The notes beneath the pieces were generated by a model that did not search any database, was not told the origin of the DNA, and worked only from the letters and a program-made list of their open reading frames with translations. Below, in pieces: positions 19,357-28,045 of a stretch of DNA of 64,000 nt. The DNA comes from Qipengyuania intermedia (lineage in GTDB: Bacteria > Pseudomonadota > Alphaproteobacteria > Sphingomonadales > Sphingomonadaceae), in the NCBI RefSeq assembly GCF_019711615.1, contig NZ_JAIGNS010000003.1:62001-126000 (forward strand), in the 5' to 3' direction. A program made the translations under genes and the position numbers. Positions within the stretch are counted from its first letter, which is position 1, and each line of letters begins with the position of its first letter.

Positions 19357-20309
19357 CGACCGATCTCCGGAGCGGCATCGGACAGCATGGAGCGCGCTTC
19401 GCCCGCCGTAAGCTCTGCAAGGCCCGGCACCGGTGCTGCCTGAGGGTGGAGTTGCAGCAGGACCTCGTCCACTTGCGAGGCGGAAAGTCCGGCGGACCTA
19501 AGGCTGAGCGCAAGGCGCGTTACCTGCCTCGCATTGGTGGCCAGCACTATGAGCGTGCGGTCCTGTCCCGATTTTGCGGCGAGGACCGTCAGGAACAGGC
19601 CGACACCCGCCTTTTCGGGCAACAGCGCATCTTCATTGTCGCGCCCGATTCCGGCAGCAAGACGCGCCATAAGAGCGAGCCGTCCTGAGCCCTCGTCGAA
19701 ATCGCTGCGCAGCTTTGCTTCTGCACGGGTGAGCGCGTCGGACGCTCGTCCGCCATTGTAATCCCGCCACGTCAGCAGAACGCGGTGGAACAGGTCGCCG
19801 GGCAGTTCGGACAGCGGCAATTCCATGCGGCGTTGCGCCTGCACGAACCGCGCCTGCGCGGCCAAGGCAGACATTGCCGTGCTGGCTGTGCCTGCATCCT
19901 CGCTGGCGATCAGGCCCTGCAGCGCCGGCGATAGCACCGGGTCGATGCCATATTGCGCTTCGAGCCGTTCGGTAAGCTGCCATTCCACTGCCAGTGCGTG
20001 GCAATGGGATAGCATCGCCGGGTTCGCCTGCAAGTGCATCGCCAGCGCCTCGCCGTGGCGTTCGGCGAAAGCCTCGCGTCCCGACTGACCCGTCGCCTGG
20101 GCCTGCACTCGCAGGATCTGCCAGGCGAGATCGTTTAGCATGCCGCGGAGGCGGGCAAGGATCTCGTCGCTGAAGAGCGAATGGTCCGGCGTGGAGAGCA
20201 AATGACCGAGGATTGGCTCGATCCGCGAAAGCGTCTGGTCGCCGCGGGACAGCGCGGCGCGCAGGTCGCCCTCGCTGCCATCCTTGGCCCCAGCTAAGTC
20301 CTTCGCCAT
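19353..20309 (-). CDS. Uncharacterised, possibly DUF2336-like helical protein
   Basis: 318 residues from the ATG at 20309, which has GGAG seven bases upstream; an ATG six bases earlier has poorer spacing. No signal peptide or membrane helix. The sequence is Ala/Leu rich and almost wholly helical in appearance, with HALAVEWQLTERLEAQYGIDPVLSPALQGLIAS in two short runs and then QAQRRMELPLSELP, which recalls the alphaproteobacterial DUF2336 family, but I am not sure of that. Its stop overlaps the kinase-like gene start (ATGA), so the two are likely made together, and a role in the same signalling route is an inference from context. Confidence 0.7.
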   Translation of the reverse strand: MAKDLAGAKDGSEGDLRAALSRGDQTLSRIEPILGHLLSTPDHSLFSDEILARLRGMLNDLAWQILRVQAQATGQSGREAFAERHGEALAMHLQANPAMLSHCHALAVEWQLTERLEAQYGIDPVLSPALQGLIASEDAGTASTAMSALAAQARFVQAQRRMELPLSELPGDLFHRVLLTWRDYNGGRASDALTRAEAKLRSDFDEGSGRLALMARLAAGIGRDNEDALLPEKAGVGLFLTVLAAKSGQDRTLIVLATNARQVTRLALSLRSAGLSASQVDEVLLQLHPQAAPVPGLAELTAGEARSMLSDAAPEIGR

Positions 20310-20350
20310 AATCATTCTCCGCGCGTAGCAGTCCGTTGGTTAATTCGGGG

Positions 20351-21529
20351 TTAGTCCTTGCGAAAAGGTCCGAAAAACCTGGTCGCGAGGACCAGCAAAG
20401 CGATGATGGCAGCCGCTTGCGCGCCGAACCCCAGGAATGTCGCAGGTGTCAGCAGGAAACCCAGTAATATCCGATCGGCATAGGTACGCCGCCAGACGTC
20501 GCTGCCGTGGCTCTCGCCGAGCCTCAAAAGCCCCATCAAGACCACTGGCACGAATATCCGCGTAAGATCGCTTTCTTCCGATGAAGCCAGATAAATCAGA
20601 AGGATGAAGAGAATATCTAGCGAAGACTCGAGGAATTTAAGAAGCGGACTGCGCTTCGCTGCGACCTGCCCCTTTTTCGCCACGCGCTCGACGACGCGCC
20701 CGATCCGGGCAAAGAGAGCTGCGAATGTCACGAATGCCAGGCCGAATGCGGGCATGGCAAGCGCGCCTGCGGCGATCGAGAATAGGGCAAGCACCCCCGA
20801 GGCAACGACCGGTCCGTTTTCCCCGCGTCCACCTACAATGTCCCGCGCGAGCCGCGTTCCGGCGCGCTCTGCAATTGCGATGCCGGGGGCGTGGAAGGAC
20901 ACCGGCTCACGCTGCGCCTCGATCCAGCGCAGCTCCCTTGCAGCCAGCCCTTCCCTCGTCGCGTCGATCGTCCAGTCGTTCTCGTCGACCAGCTTGCGTT
21001 CAGCCGGAACCAGCCTTGTCCCCGATTGAAGGGCGAGCCGCATCAGCACCGAGGGCACGTCTATGTCCGGTTCCATTTCTACCAGACGTTCCACCAGGTT
21101 ACCCCGCGTCAAAAGCACGCCGCTCCACGCGAACTCGGGGTCGATGCGCTCGAATCCGGCCGGGACGGCAATGTCTGCGGGAAATGCGATGACGGCAGGC
21201 TTGGTCAGCAGGCGTTCGGTAGTGGCAGCGTCGGGCAGGACGCCGGACGCGATCACCAGAATCTCGTCGGTGGCGGTCACCAGTCCCGAAAGCTTTGCCG
21301 GTTCGCGCAACGCCATGAACTTGGCGCCTGCACGTTCGGCGCGGTGCTGCAACTGGATCACCTCGCGCCCTATACCGTCGGCCATGCAGGCAACCGCTTC
21401 GCAGCCGAGCGACAAAGCGAGGTCGAGCTGGCGGTCGATTACGCGGGCGCCCGCGAAGGGCACGAAAGCCGGTCTGATCCGTCCGGGCCTGGGGTCCCGG
21501 TCGAGAGTAGACAGCAAGGCAATGCGCAC
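20351..21529 (-). CDS. Membrane protein with nucleotidyltransferase-like N-terminal half
   Basis: 392 residues, GTG start at 21529 with GGAG about ten bases upstream. The first 170 residues resemble a GT-A nucleotidyltransferase fold (IRPAFVPFAGARVIDRQLDLAL, DEILVIASGVLPD, AWSGVLLTR), but the usual glycine-rich LAAGxGxR nucleotide loop is not there, so catalysis is doubtful. The C-terminal half (about 240-392) has four or five membrane helices. The CDP-alcohol phosphotransferase signature, which would make a known fusion, was looked for and not seen. 36 bases separate it from the next gene of the leftward group. Confidence 0.65.
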   Translation of the reverse strand: MRIALLSTLDRDPRPGRIRPAFVPFAGARVIDRQLDLALSLGCEAVACMADGIGREVIQLQHRAERAGAKFMALREPAKLSGLVTATDEILVIASGVLPDAATTERLLTKPAVIAFPADIAVPAGFERIDPEFAWSGVLLTRGNLVERLVEMEPDIDVPSVLMRLALQSGTRLVPAERKLVDENDWTIDATREGLAARELRWIEAQREPVSFHAPGIAIAERAGTRLARDIVGGRGENGPVVASGVLALFSIAAGALAMPAFGLAFVTFAALFARIGRVVERVAKKGQVAAKRSPLLKFLESSLDILFILLIYLASSEESDLTRIFVPVVLMGLLRLGESHGSDVWRRTYADRILLGFLLTPATFLGFGAQAAAIIALLVLATRFFGPFRKD

Positions 21530-21609
21530 GACTTAAGTTCTCCGACGACGTGAGCCGACCTTAGGAGCACTGCGCGGGAGAGAAAAGGAGCGACCTGTGC
21601 CGCCCTCCC

Positions 21610-21909
21610 CTATTCCCCGAAATTATCGATGAAGGCCTCGATCGAGCTAATGACCGTCGGCTCCCCAGGGGCACACCGCAGCGCGCCCTCGGCAAGTTCC
21701 ATCAGCTCGTCAGCGGCAAAGCTGGCCGCGAGGCCCCGAAGCCGCTCAGCCGCCTGATACCAGTTCGCATCGCAGCGGGCGCGCTTGAGCAGGTCCAGGC
21801 GCTGTTCGACGCTGCACAGGAACGCCGCGCGCAGTTCGCCAGCGATGGCGGGATCTTCGCCCGCAGCCTTGGCCAAGGCACTGTCAAAACTGGCAGAATG
21901 GTACGCCAT
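21610..21909 (-). CDS. Hpt-like domain protein without the phospho-acceptor His
   Basis: 99 residues, helical, cytoplasmic. The stretch WYQAAERLRGLAASFAADEL (50-69) lines up with the Hpt phosphotransfer motif AxHxLKGxSxxxGA: Glu55 stands where the phosphorylated His should be and Arg58 where the Lys should be. The rest of the four-helix pattern (LRAAFLCSVEQRLDLLKRA before, LMELAEGAL after) also fits. It is the first gene of the leftward group that ends with the His-less kinase-like gene. The Hpt relation is an inference from one motif and overall length. Confidence 0.65.
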   Translation of the reverse strand: MAYHSASFDSALAKAAGEDPAIAGELRAAFLCSVEQRLDLLKRARCDANWYQAAERLRGLAASFAADELMELAEGALRCAPGEPTVISSIEAFIDNFGE

Positions 21910-21963
21910 GGAGCCGCGAAATACGGCGAACGGAGTTAAAGAGGCTTTAAGGATACGGCAAAA

Positions 21964-24591
21964 GTGGTAGCCTTGCCGACTATGAGAAAGCGTTCACACA
22001 TCAGTGTCGTCGAAGGCGAGCCTGCAACCGAAACGGCGCAGGAGCCGGAAGCTCTTGAACTCCAAGAGGAATTTGTCGAGACCGAGGAATGGTTCGACGA
22101 GGAGCCCGAGCCTCTCTCCCGCACCGGATGGATAGCGCCCGCCCTCGCCGCGGTGGCGACCGCTGCTTGGAGCGGTTTTTATGCTTGGGCTCACCGCGGC
22201 GAGATCCTTGCCGGCGGAACGCCCCAGCAGTGGAGCGCATGGATCACGGCCTGGGCCATCCCGGTGCTGCTCATTGTCTCGCTGCTGATGCTCGCGCGGC
22301 GCAATTCGACCGTGGAGGCGCGCCGGTTCGGCGAAGTATCGCGCTCGCTTTCCGAAGAATCCGCACGGCTCGAGGCCAAGCTTGCCGTGGTGAATCGCGA
22401 ACTCAGCCTTGCCCGGGAATTCCTCGAAAGCCAGTCGCGCGAGCTTGAATTTGCAGGCCGTTCCGCAAGCGAACGCCTGTCCGAACATGCCGACCGCCTG
22501 CAGGGGCTTGTGCGCGACAATGGCGAACAGGTCGAAGCGATCGCCAGCGTCAGCACGACCGCGCTCGACAATATGACCCGCCTTCGCGACAGCCTGCCCG
22601 TCATCGCCACTTCGGCCAAGGACGTGACGAACCAGATCGGCGGAGCCGGCCGCAATGCACAGGAGCAGCTCGACAAGCTGGTCGAAGGCTTCGAACGCCT
22701 CAATGAATTCGGTGCAGCCAGCGAACGCCAGGTTGTCTCGCTTCGCGAGCGGGTCGATGAAGCGGTCGAGGCTTTCTCCGCACAGGCGGGCGATCTCGAA
22801 CGCATCGCCGAAGAGCGCTTTGCCGCCCTTCGCGAAGGCAGTGATGCGGCGCGCGCCGATCTCGACAGCCGCGAAGTGGAGGCGCTTGCCGCTATCCGTA
22901 CGCGTTCCGAAACGCTGCGCGGCGAATTGGCCGAGGCACAACAGACCGCCAATGCGGAAGAAGAGCTGGCACTGTCCTCGATGCGCGAACGTTTCACCGC
23001 CTTGCGGGTCGAAGCCGCGCAGGCATCGGGAGCGATCCGCAAGGGTGAAGAAGGTGCCATGGATGCCTGGAACACCCAGGTCGCCGAGATGAAGGACCGT
23101 CTTGCCAGTGCCGTAAGCGAGATCGAGAAGATGGACGCTGCCGTCATCGAAGCGGCGACCGCACGACTTAACGTACTGTTCGAACGGGCGGAATCCATCA
23201 ACACCCAAATCCGCGCCAATGGCGAAGCGCTGGATCATGGCGCCGAACAGCGTCTCGCAGCCCTTGGCGAAGCCCAGGATCGCATCAGCCGCGAACTGGC
23301 CGCGAAGCTCGGCGCCATCGACGAGGCAATCGCCGAACGCCGCGAAGCTCAGCGCAACCAGATGACAGTCATCGCTGCTGAAGGTGATGCGCTGGCAGAA
23401 AAGATCGCCAACCTCGGTACGACATTCGAAACGGTTACCGAACAGGGCCGCGAAGCGAATGAAACACTCGCTGCCGCAATCGAAGCACTGAACGAGAAGC
23501 TGACCGGCAGCCGCGAGGCGCTCGATGGAACGGACGCAGCTGTCGCCTCGCTCACCGATGCTAGCGTACGCCTGCTTGAATTGATCCAGGCCAGTGCGCG
23601 CCAGAGCCGCGAGGAACTACCCGTAGCGATGGGAGCTTCGGAAGATCGCCTGGCACAGATCGAGCGACGGACCGCCGAAATCCGAACCCTGCTCGACGAG
23701 GCGCGCCAATCGGGGGATCTGCTTACGGAAGGCATGGCCGATGTAGAACGGCGGACCCGCGAAGCGATGGAGGGGTTCGAAAACTTCCAGTCCGGCTTCG
23801 GAGAAACCGCCGCAGCTCAGGTCGACAGCGTCGAGCGGCTGCGTTCCGGCGTGAACGCGCTTTCGGCAGAGAGCGAACAGTTGGCCGAACGCGTACAGGG
23901 CGAACTCCGCACGGCAATTGCTGCCCTCGAAACGAGCGCACGCGAAGCGATGACGGCAATCGAAAGCGAAGAGACGGCGCGGGTCGAAAATCTCGCCAAA
24001 TCGGTCGCCGAACGCAGCGCGCAAGCAATCGACACTGCGCTTGCCGAACACACCGATACAGCCCTCGCCCGCCTCGACGAGGCGCGCAAGCGCTCCAGCG
24101 ATGCCGCGCGCGAGGCGACCAAGCAGCTGCGCGACCAGCTAAAGCGCCTGAACGACCTCACAGGTAATCTTGAGGCCCGCATCGCCCATGCCCGCGAGAA
24201 AGCGACCGACAGTGTCGATAGCGATTTCTCGCGCCGTGTCGCGCTGATCACCGAAAGTCTGAATTCGAACGCGATCGATATCTCCAAAGCGCTATCGGCG
24301 GAAGTGACCGACAGTGCCTGGGCAAGCTACCTGCGCGGCGACCGCGGGATATTCACGCGCCGCGCGGTCCGGCTGATCGACAATGGCGAAGCGCGCGAGA
24401 TTGCCGAACTTTATGATGAAGATCCGGACTTCCGCGAACACGCCAATCGCTACATCCACGATTTCGAGGCATTGCTGCGCAACCTGCTGTCCACGCGCGA
24501 CGGCAACGCGATCAGCGTCACCTTGCTGTCAAGCGATATGGGCAAGTTGTACGTTGCGATGGCACAGGCGCTTGAACGCCTGCGCAATTAG
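21964..24591 (+). CDS. Membrane-anchored long coiled-coil protein (TipN-like architecture)
   Basis: 875 residues if the GTG at 21964 (AAGGA ten bases upstream) is used; the ATG at 21982 gives 869 residues but has no ribosome site. Order: acidic N-terminus (1-50), two membrane helices (about 56-76 and 91-111), about 650 residues of Glu/Ala/Arg-rich heptad-like coiled coil, then a C-terminal domain (about 770-875) including YLRGDRGIFTRRAVRLID and TLLSSDMGKLYVAMAQALE. Length and layout match Caulobacter TipN, a pole-marking protein, but I can show no sequence identity. It is divergent from the Hpt-like gene, 54 bases apart. Confidence 0.8.
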   Translation: MVALPTMRKRSHISVVEGEPATETAQEPEALELQEEFVETEEWFDEEPEPLSRTGWIAPALAAVATAAWSGFYAWAHRGEILAGGTPQQWSAWITAWAIPVLLIVSLLMLARRNSTVEARRFGEVSRSLSEESARLEAKLAVVNRELSLAREFLESQSRELEFAGRSASERLSEHADRLQGLVRDNGEQVEAIASVSTTALDNMTRLRDSLPVIATSAKDVTNQIGGAGRNAQEQLDKLVEGFERLNEFGAASERQVVSLRERVDEAVEAFSAQAGDLERIAEERFAALREGSDAARADLDSREVEALAAIRTRSETLRGELAEAQQTANAEEELALSSMRERFTALRVEAAQASGAIRKGEEGAMDAWNTQVAEMKDRLASAVSEIEKMDAAVIEAATARLNVLFERAESINTQIRANGEALDHGAEQRLAALGEAQDRISRELAAKLGAIDEAIAERREAQRNQMTVIAAEGDALAEKIANLGTTFETVTEQGREANETLAAAIEALNEKLTGSREALDGTDAAVASLTDASVRLLELIQASARQSREELPVAMGASEDRLAQIERRTAEIRTLLDEARQSGDLLTEGMADVERRTREAMEGFENFQSGFGETAAAQVDSVERLRSGVNALSAESEQLAERVQGELRTAIAALETSAREAMTAIESEETARVENLAKSVAERSAQAIDTALAEHTDTALARLDEARKRSSDAAREATKQLRDQLKRLNDLTGNLEARIAHAREKATDSVDSDFSRRVALITESLNSNAIDISKALSAEVTDSAWASYLRGDRGIFTRRAVRLIDNGEAREIAELYDEDPDFREHANRYIHDFEALLRNLLSTRDGNAISVTLLSSDMGKLYVAMAQALERLRN

Positions 24592-24597
24592 GAAGGT

Positions 24598-24885
24598 CTA
24601 CCGGCTGACGGTAGGCCCCCAGAAGATCAGGTCTTCCGCTTCGATCCATCCGTACGCGTAATTCAGCACGTAGAGAGCCGTGACGACGATCGAAAGAACA
24701 GTCGCGCGCACCGCGATGACCCCGGGCCGGAAATTGACCGGGGCGCTGTCGGCCTGTCCGGGCACCTTTGTCGCTCCGACTTCGTCCGGCGTCTTCACCC
24801 CGAACGGCAGCAGCACGAAGGCGCTGACGACCCAGAACAGAACGTAGATCGCAAGGATCGAGGTCCACTGCATCGGGAGTTCCAT
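24598..24885 (-). CDS. DUF1467 family small membrane protein
   Basis: 95 residues from the ATG at 24885; a GTG one codon earlier is possible. Two membrane helices (about 6-26 and 58-80) with LPFGVKTPDEVG between them, which is the hallmark of the DUF1467 family found widely in alphaproteobacteria just after the RNase J gene. Function unknown. It starts five bases after the rnj stop and closes the leftward nuo-birA-coaX-rnj block. Confidence 0.85.
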   Translation of the reverse strand: MELPMQWTSILAIYVLFWVVSAFVLLPFGVKTPDEVGATKVPGQADSAPVNFRPGVIAVRATVLSIVVTALYVLNYAYGWIEAEDLIFWGPTVSR

Positions 24886-24890
24886 CACGA

Positions 24891-26546
24891 TTACCCCACG
24901 TTCTCTGGCAGGAGGACGCGCACTTGCGGACGCTTGCCCGACCAGCGCTGTGCGGCACGCCGGGCGGCAAGCCGCGCCGCCTCATGTACCGCCGAGGCGC
25001 TGCGGGCATCCTTGCCCTTGAGCTTGCCTATGGCCTGGCGGATATCGGCCAGCGCTTCTTCGGTGAAATCGTCGTAGTCCTCGTCGAGCGGCAAGCCGAT
25101 ACTGTCGATGCGCGGTGAAAGGTCGCTGTCGAGCGCGACGATGACCACACCTTCATGCATGATGCGCCGCCGCATCACGATTGCATCGCCATCGGCCGGA
25201 GCGATGATGTCGCCGTCGAGGACCAGGCGCCCTGCCCTCACCTTTGCTATGGTGCCCGGCGCACCGGGCGCAAGACGCACGATGTCGCCGTTCTGCTGGA
25301 CCACGGCATCGGGAATGCCGTTTTCGCGGCCGAACCTCGCCTGCTCCTGCATGTGCCGCATTTCGCCATGAACGGGGACGAGAATCTCGGGGCGCAGCCA
25401 GCCATAGAGCGCTTCAAGCTCCGGACGGCCCGGGTGGCCCGATACGTGGATCATGCTCTGCCGGTCGGTGACCATCGTTACACCCTTTTCGGCAAGACGG
25501 TTCTGGACAGCCCCGATGGAGAGCTCGTTGCCCGGGATCTGGCGGCTGGAGAAAAGCACGACATCGCCCGGCACGAGTTCGAGCGGGTGATTGTCCTCGG
25601 AAATGCGGGAAAGGGCCGCCCGCGGCTCACCCTGCCCGCCGGTTGCCAGGATCATGACCTCGCCGCGCGGCAGGCCCATGGCGGTGTCGAAGTCTACCGG
25701 CTCCGGCAGGTCTTCGAGGTATCCGTTCTGCTGCGCTACTTCGATGATGCGGTCAAGCGATCGACCGGCCACACAAAGCTGCCGCCCGGTTTCGCGCGCG
25801 ACGTTTCCGAGGGTCTGCAAACGGGCGACGTTGCTGGCGAAGGTCGTCACGAGAACGCGCTTGCCCTTGTGCTTCTGCACCTCCTCGAGAAGGCCCTTGT
25901 AGACCGCGCCTTCCGAACCGCTGGGCGATGGATTGAAGACATTGGTGCTGTCGCACACCAGCGCGAGCACGCCATCGTCGCCGATCTCGGTAAGCTCTTC
26001 GTCGGTCGCAGGCTCCCCGATGATGGGGTCATCGTCCAGCTTCCAGTCGCCGGTATGGAAAATCTTGCCATGCGGCGTGTCGATCAGGAGCGCATTGCCC
26101 TCCGCGATCGAGTGAGCCAGTGGGATGTAGGAAATTTCGAAGGGTCCGACCTGGAAACTTCCGTGGTCCTCTTCGATCTCGTGCAGCTCGATTTCATCAA
26201 GCAGTCCCGCTTCCTCGAGCTTGCGCCGCACCAGTTCCATCGTGAACGGCGTCGCATAGATCGGCACGCCCAGGTCGGCTGCGAAATACGGCACAGCGCC
26301 GATGTGATCTTCATGCGCATGCGTGAGAACGATAGCTTCAAGCTGCTTTGTCCGCTCCTCGATGAATTCGAGGTCGGCAAAGACAAGGTCCACCCCGGGA
26401 TACTCGCCGCCCGAGAAAGTCATGCCCAGATCGACCATCAACCACTTGCCGTTGCAGCCGTAGAGGTTGACGTTCATCCCGATCTCGCCTGAGCCACCAA
26501 GCGCAAGAAAAAGCAGTTCGTCTTCGGGGGTAAAATTCTTTTTCAA
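24891..26546 (-). CDS. rnj: Ribonuclease J
   Basis: Metallo-beta-lactamase ribonuclease with 5'-3' exo- and endonuclease activity in RNA turnover and rRNA maturation. 551 residues. The TTG start at 26546 overlaps the coaX stop; the next Met is after the conserved [10 protein letters not shown], so the TTG is needed. Motifs: [16 protein letters not shown] (metal ligands), [32 protein letters not shown], and the beta-CASP part with [22 protein letters not shown] and [11 protein letters not shown]. RNase E is also encoded in this window, so both decay systems are present. Confidence 0.97.
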   Translation of the reverse strand: MKKNFTPEDELLFLALGGSGEIGMNVNLYGCNGKWLMVDLGMTFSGGEYPGVDLVFADLEFIEERTKQLEAIVLTHAHEDHIGAVPYFAADLGVPIYATPFTMELVRRKLEEAGLLDEIELHEIEEDHGSFQVGPFEISYIPLAHSIAEGNALLIDTPHGKIFHTGDWKLDDDPIIGEPATDEELTEIGDDGVLALVCDSTNVFNPSPSGSEGAVYKGLLEEVQKHKGKRVLVTTFASNVARLQTLGNVARETGRQLCVAGRSLDRIIEVAQQNGYLEDLPEPVDFDTAMGLPRGEVMILATGGQGEPRAALSRISEDNHPLELVPGDVVLFSSRQIPGNELSIGAVQNRLAEKGVTMVTDRQSMIHVSGHPGRPELEALYGWLRPEILVPVHGEMRHMQEQARFGRENGIPDAVVQQNGDIVRLAPGAPGTIAKVRAGRLVLDGDIIAPADGDAIVMRRRIMHEGVVIVALDSDLSPRIDSIGLPLDEDYDDFTEEALADIRQAIGKLKGKDARSASAVHEAARLAARRAAQRWSGKRPQVRVLLPENVG

Positions 26547-27319
26547 GTGGATGCCCTTTCAGCCAGCATGGCGAGACCATCCAAGGTGAGATCGCTATCC
26601 ACCTCGTCGAACAGGTCGGTAATTTCGTCGAACAGAAGAGCCAGTCCGCCAGTTGCGACCACTTTGGCCGGTCGGCCGATCTGGCCGCGCATACGGTCTA
26701 CAAGACCCTCTATAAGGGCTACATAGCCCCAGAACACGCCTATCAGCATCTGGTCTTCCGTGTTGCGCCCGATCACGTTTTCGTCGTCGGGTTTCCTGAT
26801 CGCGATACGTGGCAGTTTCGCCGTATTTCCCACCAGCGCATCGAGCGAAAGATTGATCCCGGGCGCGATGATCCCGCCCTTGTATGCCCCCGTGAAGTCG
26901 ACGGCATCGATGGTTGTGGCGGTGCCGAAGTCTATCACGATCAAGTCGCCTTCGTACTTGGCATGCGCCGCAATCGTATTGAGGGCGCGGTCCGCACCGA
27001 GCGTACGCGGATCGTCGACATCGATCGCTATGCCCCACTCCGCAGCATCCTGCCCCGCAATAAGTGGATCGATCCCGAAGTATTTTTGAGCCAGGACGGT
27101 GAGGTTATGGATCGAGCGCGGCACGACGGATCCGATAATGATCCGGTCGATATCCTCGCGGGCGTGCCCCTGAAGCTCGAGCAGGCGAAGCAGCCAGACG
27201 GCATACTCGTCGCCAGTCCGCCGCGGGTCGGTGGCGATGCGCCAGCGAGCCTTGATTTCTCGCCCCTCGAAAAGCGCGAAGACGACATTCGTATTTCCGA
27301 CATCGGCTGCAAGCAGCAT
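26543..27319 (-). CDS. coaX: Type III pantothenate kinase
   Basis: Phosphorylates pantothenate as the first step of coenzyme A synthesis. 258 residues. The ATP-phosphate loop is in [16 protein letters not shown] at the start; other CoaX signatures are [37 protein letters not shown] and ATGGLALLF. It starts three bases after birA and ends overlapping rnj (TTGA). Confidence 0.97.
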   Translation of the reverse strand: MLLAADVGNTNVVFALFEGREIKARWRIATDPRRTGDEYAVWLLRLLELQGHAREDIDRIIIGSVVPRSIHNLTVLAQKYFGIDPLIAGQDAAEWGIAIDVDDPRTLGADRALNTIAAHAKYEGDLIVIDFGTATTIDAVDFTGAYKGGIIAPGINLSLDALVGNTAKLPRIAIRKPDDENVIGRNTEDQMLIGVFWGYVALIEGLVDRMRGQIGRPAKVVATGGLALLFDEITDLFDEVDSDLTLDGLAMLAERAST

Positions 27320-27322
27320 GGA

Positions 27323-28045
27323 TCAGCTCTCCTCTCGTGCCAACATCACGTCTCCGGCGTGGATGACCTTCACTTCGCCATCAGGCAACCGCAATTGCAA
27401 TGCTCCGCTGTCGTCCAGCCCGGCAAACGCACCGTGAAGCGGGTCCTCGCCCGGTGGCTGAACGCGTAGCTGCGTCCCTTGGGGGTGCGCGGCGAGCTCC
27501 CAGCGCCGGATCAATGGTGGCAGGCCGAAAGTACGCCAACGCTCGAGTTCGGTGTCCAGTTGCCTTGCAAGCAAACTCGCGAACTGGTCACGGCCGGGAG
27601 CGGGTCCCAGAGCCGACAGGGCGATGGTCTCGCGGTCTGGTAGGTCGGGCGCCTTGTTGAGGTTCACACCAATCCCGACAACGATCGCTTCACCCTCTCG
27701 CTCCAAAAGGATGCCGGCAAGCTTGGCGCCTCGCAGGAGCAGGTCATTGGGCCATTTCAGGGCGAGAGCGCCGGGCTCACTGGTCATCGCGACGACGGTT
27801 TCATAGACCGCCAGGCCTGCCACAAGTGCAAGGCTTGCCGGTGAAGGATCGCGCGCGCGTACCTCTACGACGGTCGAGCCCATGAAGTTTCCCGAACCGT
27901 CGAACCATGTCCGGCCCTGGCGCCCCTTCCCTGCCAGCTGGCTGTCGGCCACGAGCCAATTGCCTTCACTCACGCGCTCGCCTCGACGAATGCGTTCCAG
28001 CAGATCCGCATTGGTCGAACCAGTTTCGGCTAGATACTCGATCAA
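27323..28045 (-). CDS. birA: Biotin--[acetyl-CoA-carboxylase] ligase
   Basis: Activates biotin with ATP and attaches it to the carrier protein of acetyl-CoA carboxylase. 240 residues with a TTG start at 28045 overlapping the nuoN stop. It begins directly at the catalytic domain (TGSTNADLLE), so the DNA-binding domain of E. coli BirA is missing and it should not act as a repressor. Motifs: GKGRQGRTWF (biotin/AMP loop), LKWPNDLLL with the catalytic Lys, KLAGILLER and VGIGVNLN. Standing directly after nuoN is common in alphaproteobacteria. Confidence 0.96.
   Translation of the reverse strand: MIEYLAETGSTNADLLERIRRGERVSEGNWLVADSQLAGKGRQGRTWFDGSGNFMGSTVVEVRARDPSPASLALVAGLAVYETVVAMTSEPGALALKWPNDLLLRGAKLAGILLEREGEAIVVGIGVNLNKAPDLPDRETIALSALGPAPGRDQFASLLARQLDTELERWRTFGLPPLIRRWELAAHPQGTQLRVQPPGEDPLHGAFAGLDDSGALQLRLPDGEVKVIHAGDVMLAREES

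Noticed and set aside
20351-21529. CDP-alcohol phosphotransferase fusion
   Set aside because: Front half suggested the known fused cytidylyltransferase/phosphotransferase, but the DG-AR-G-D-D signature is missing.
25155-26492. 445-residue open frame opposite rnj
   Set aside because: Antisense of the conserved RNase J gene, no motif.
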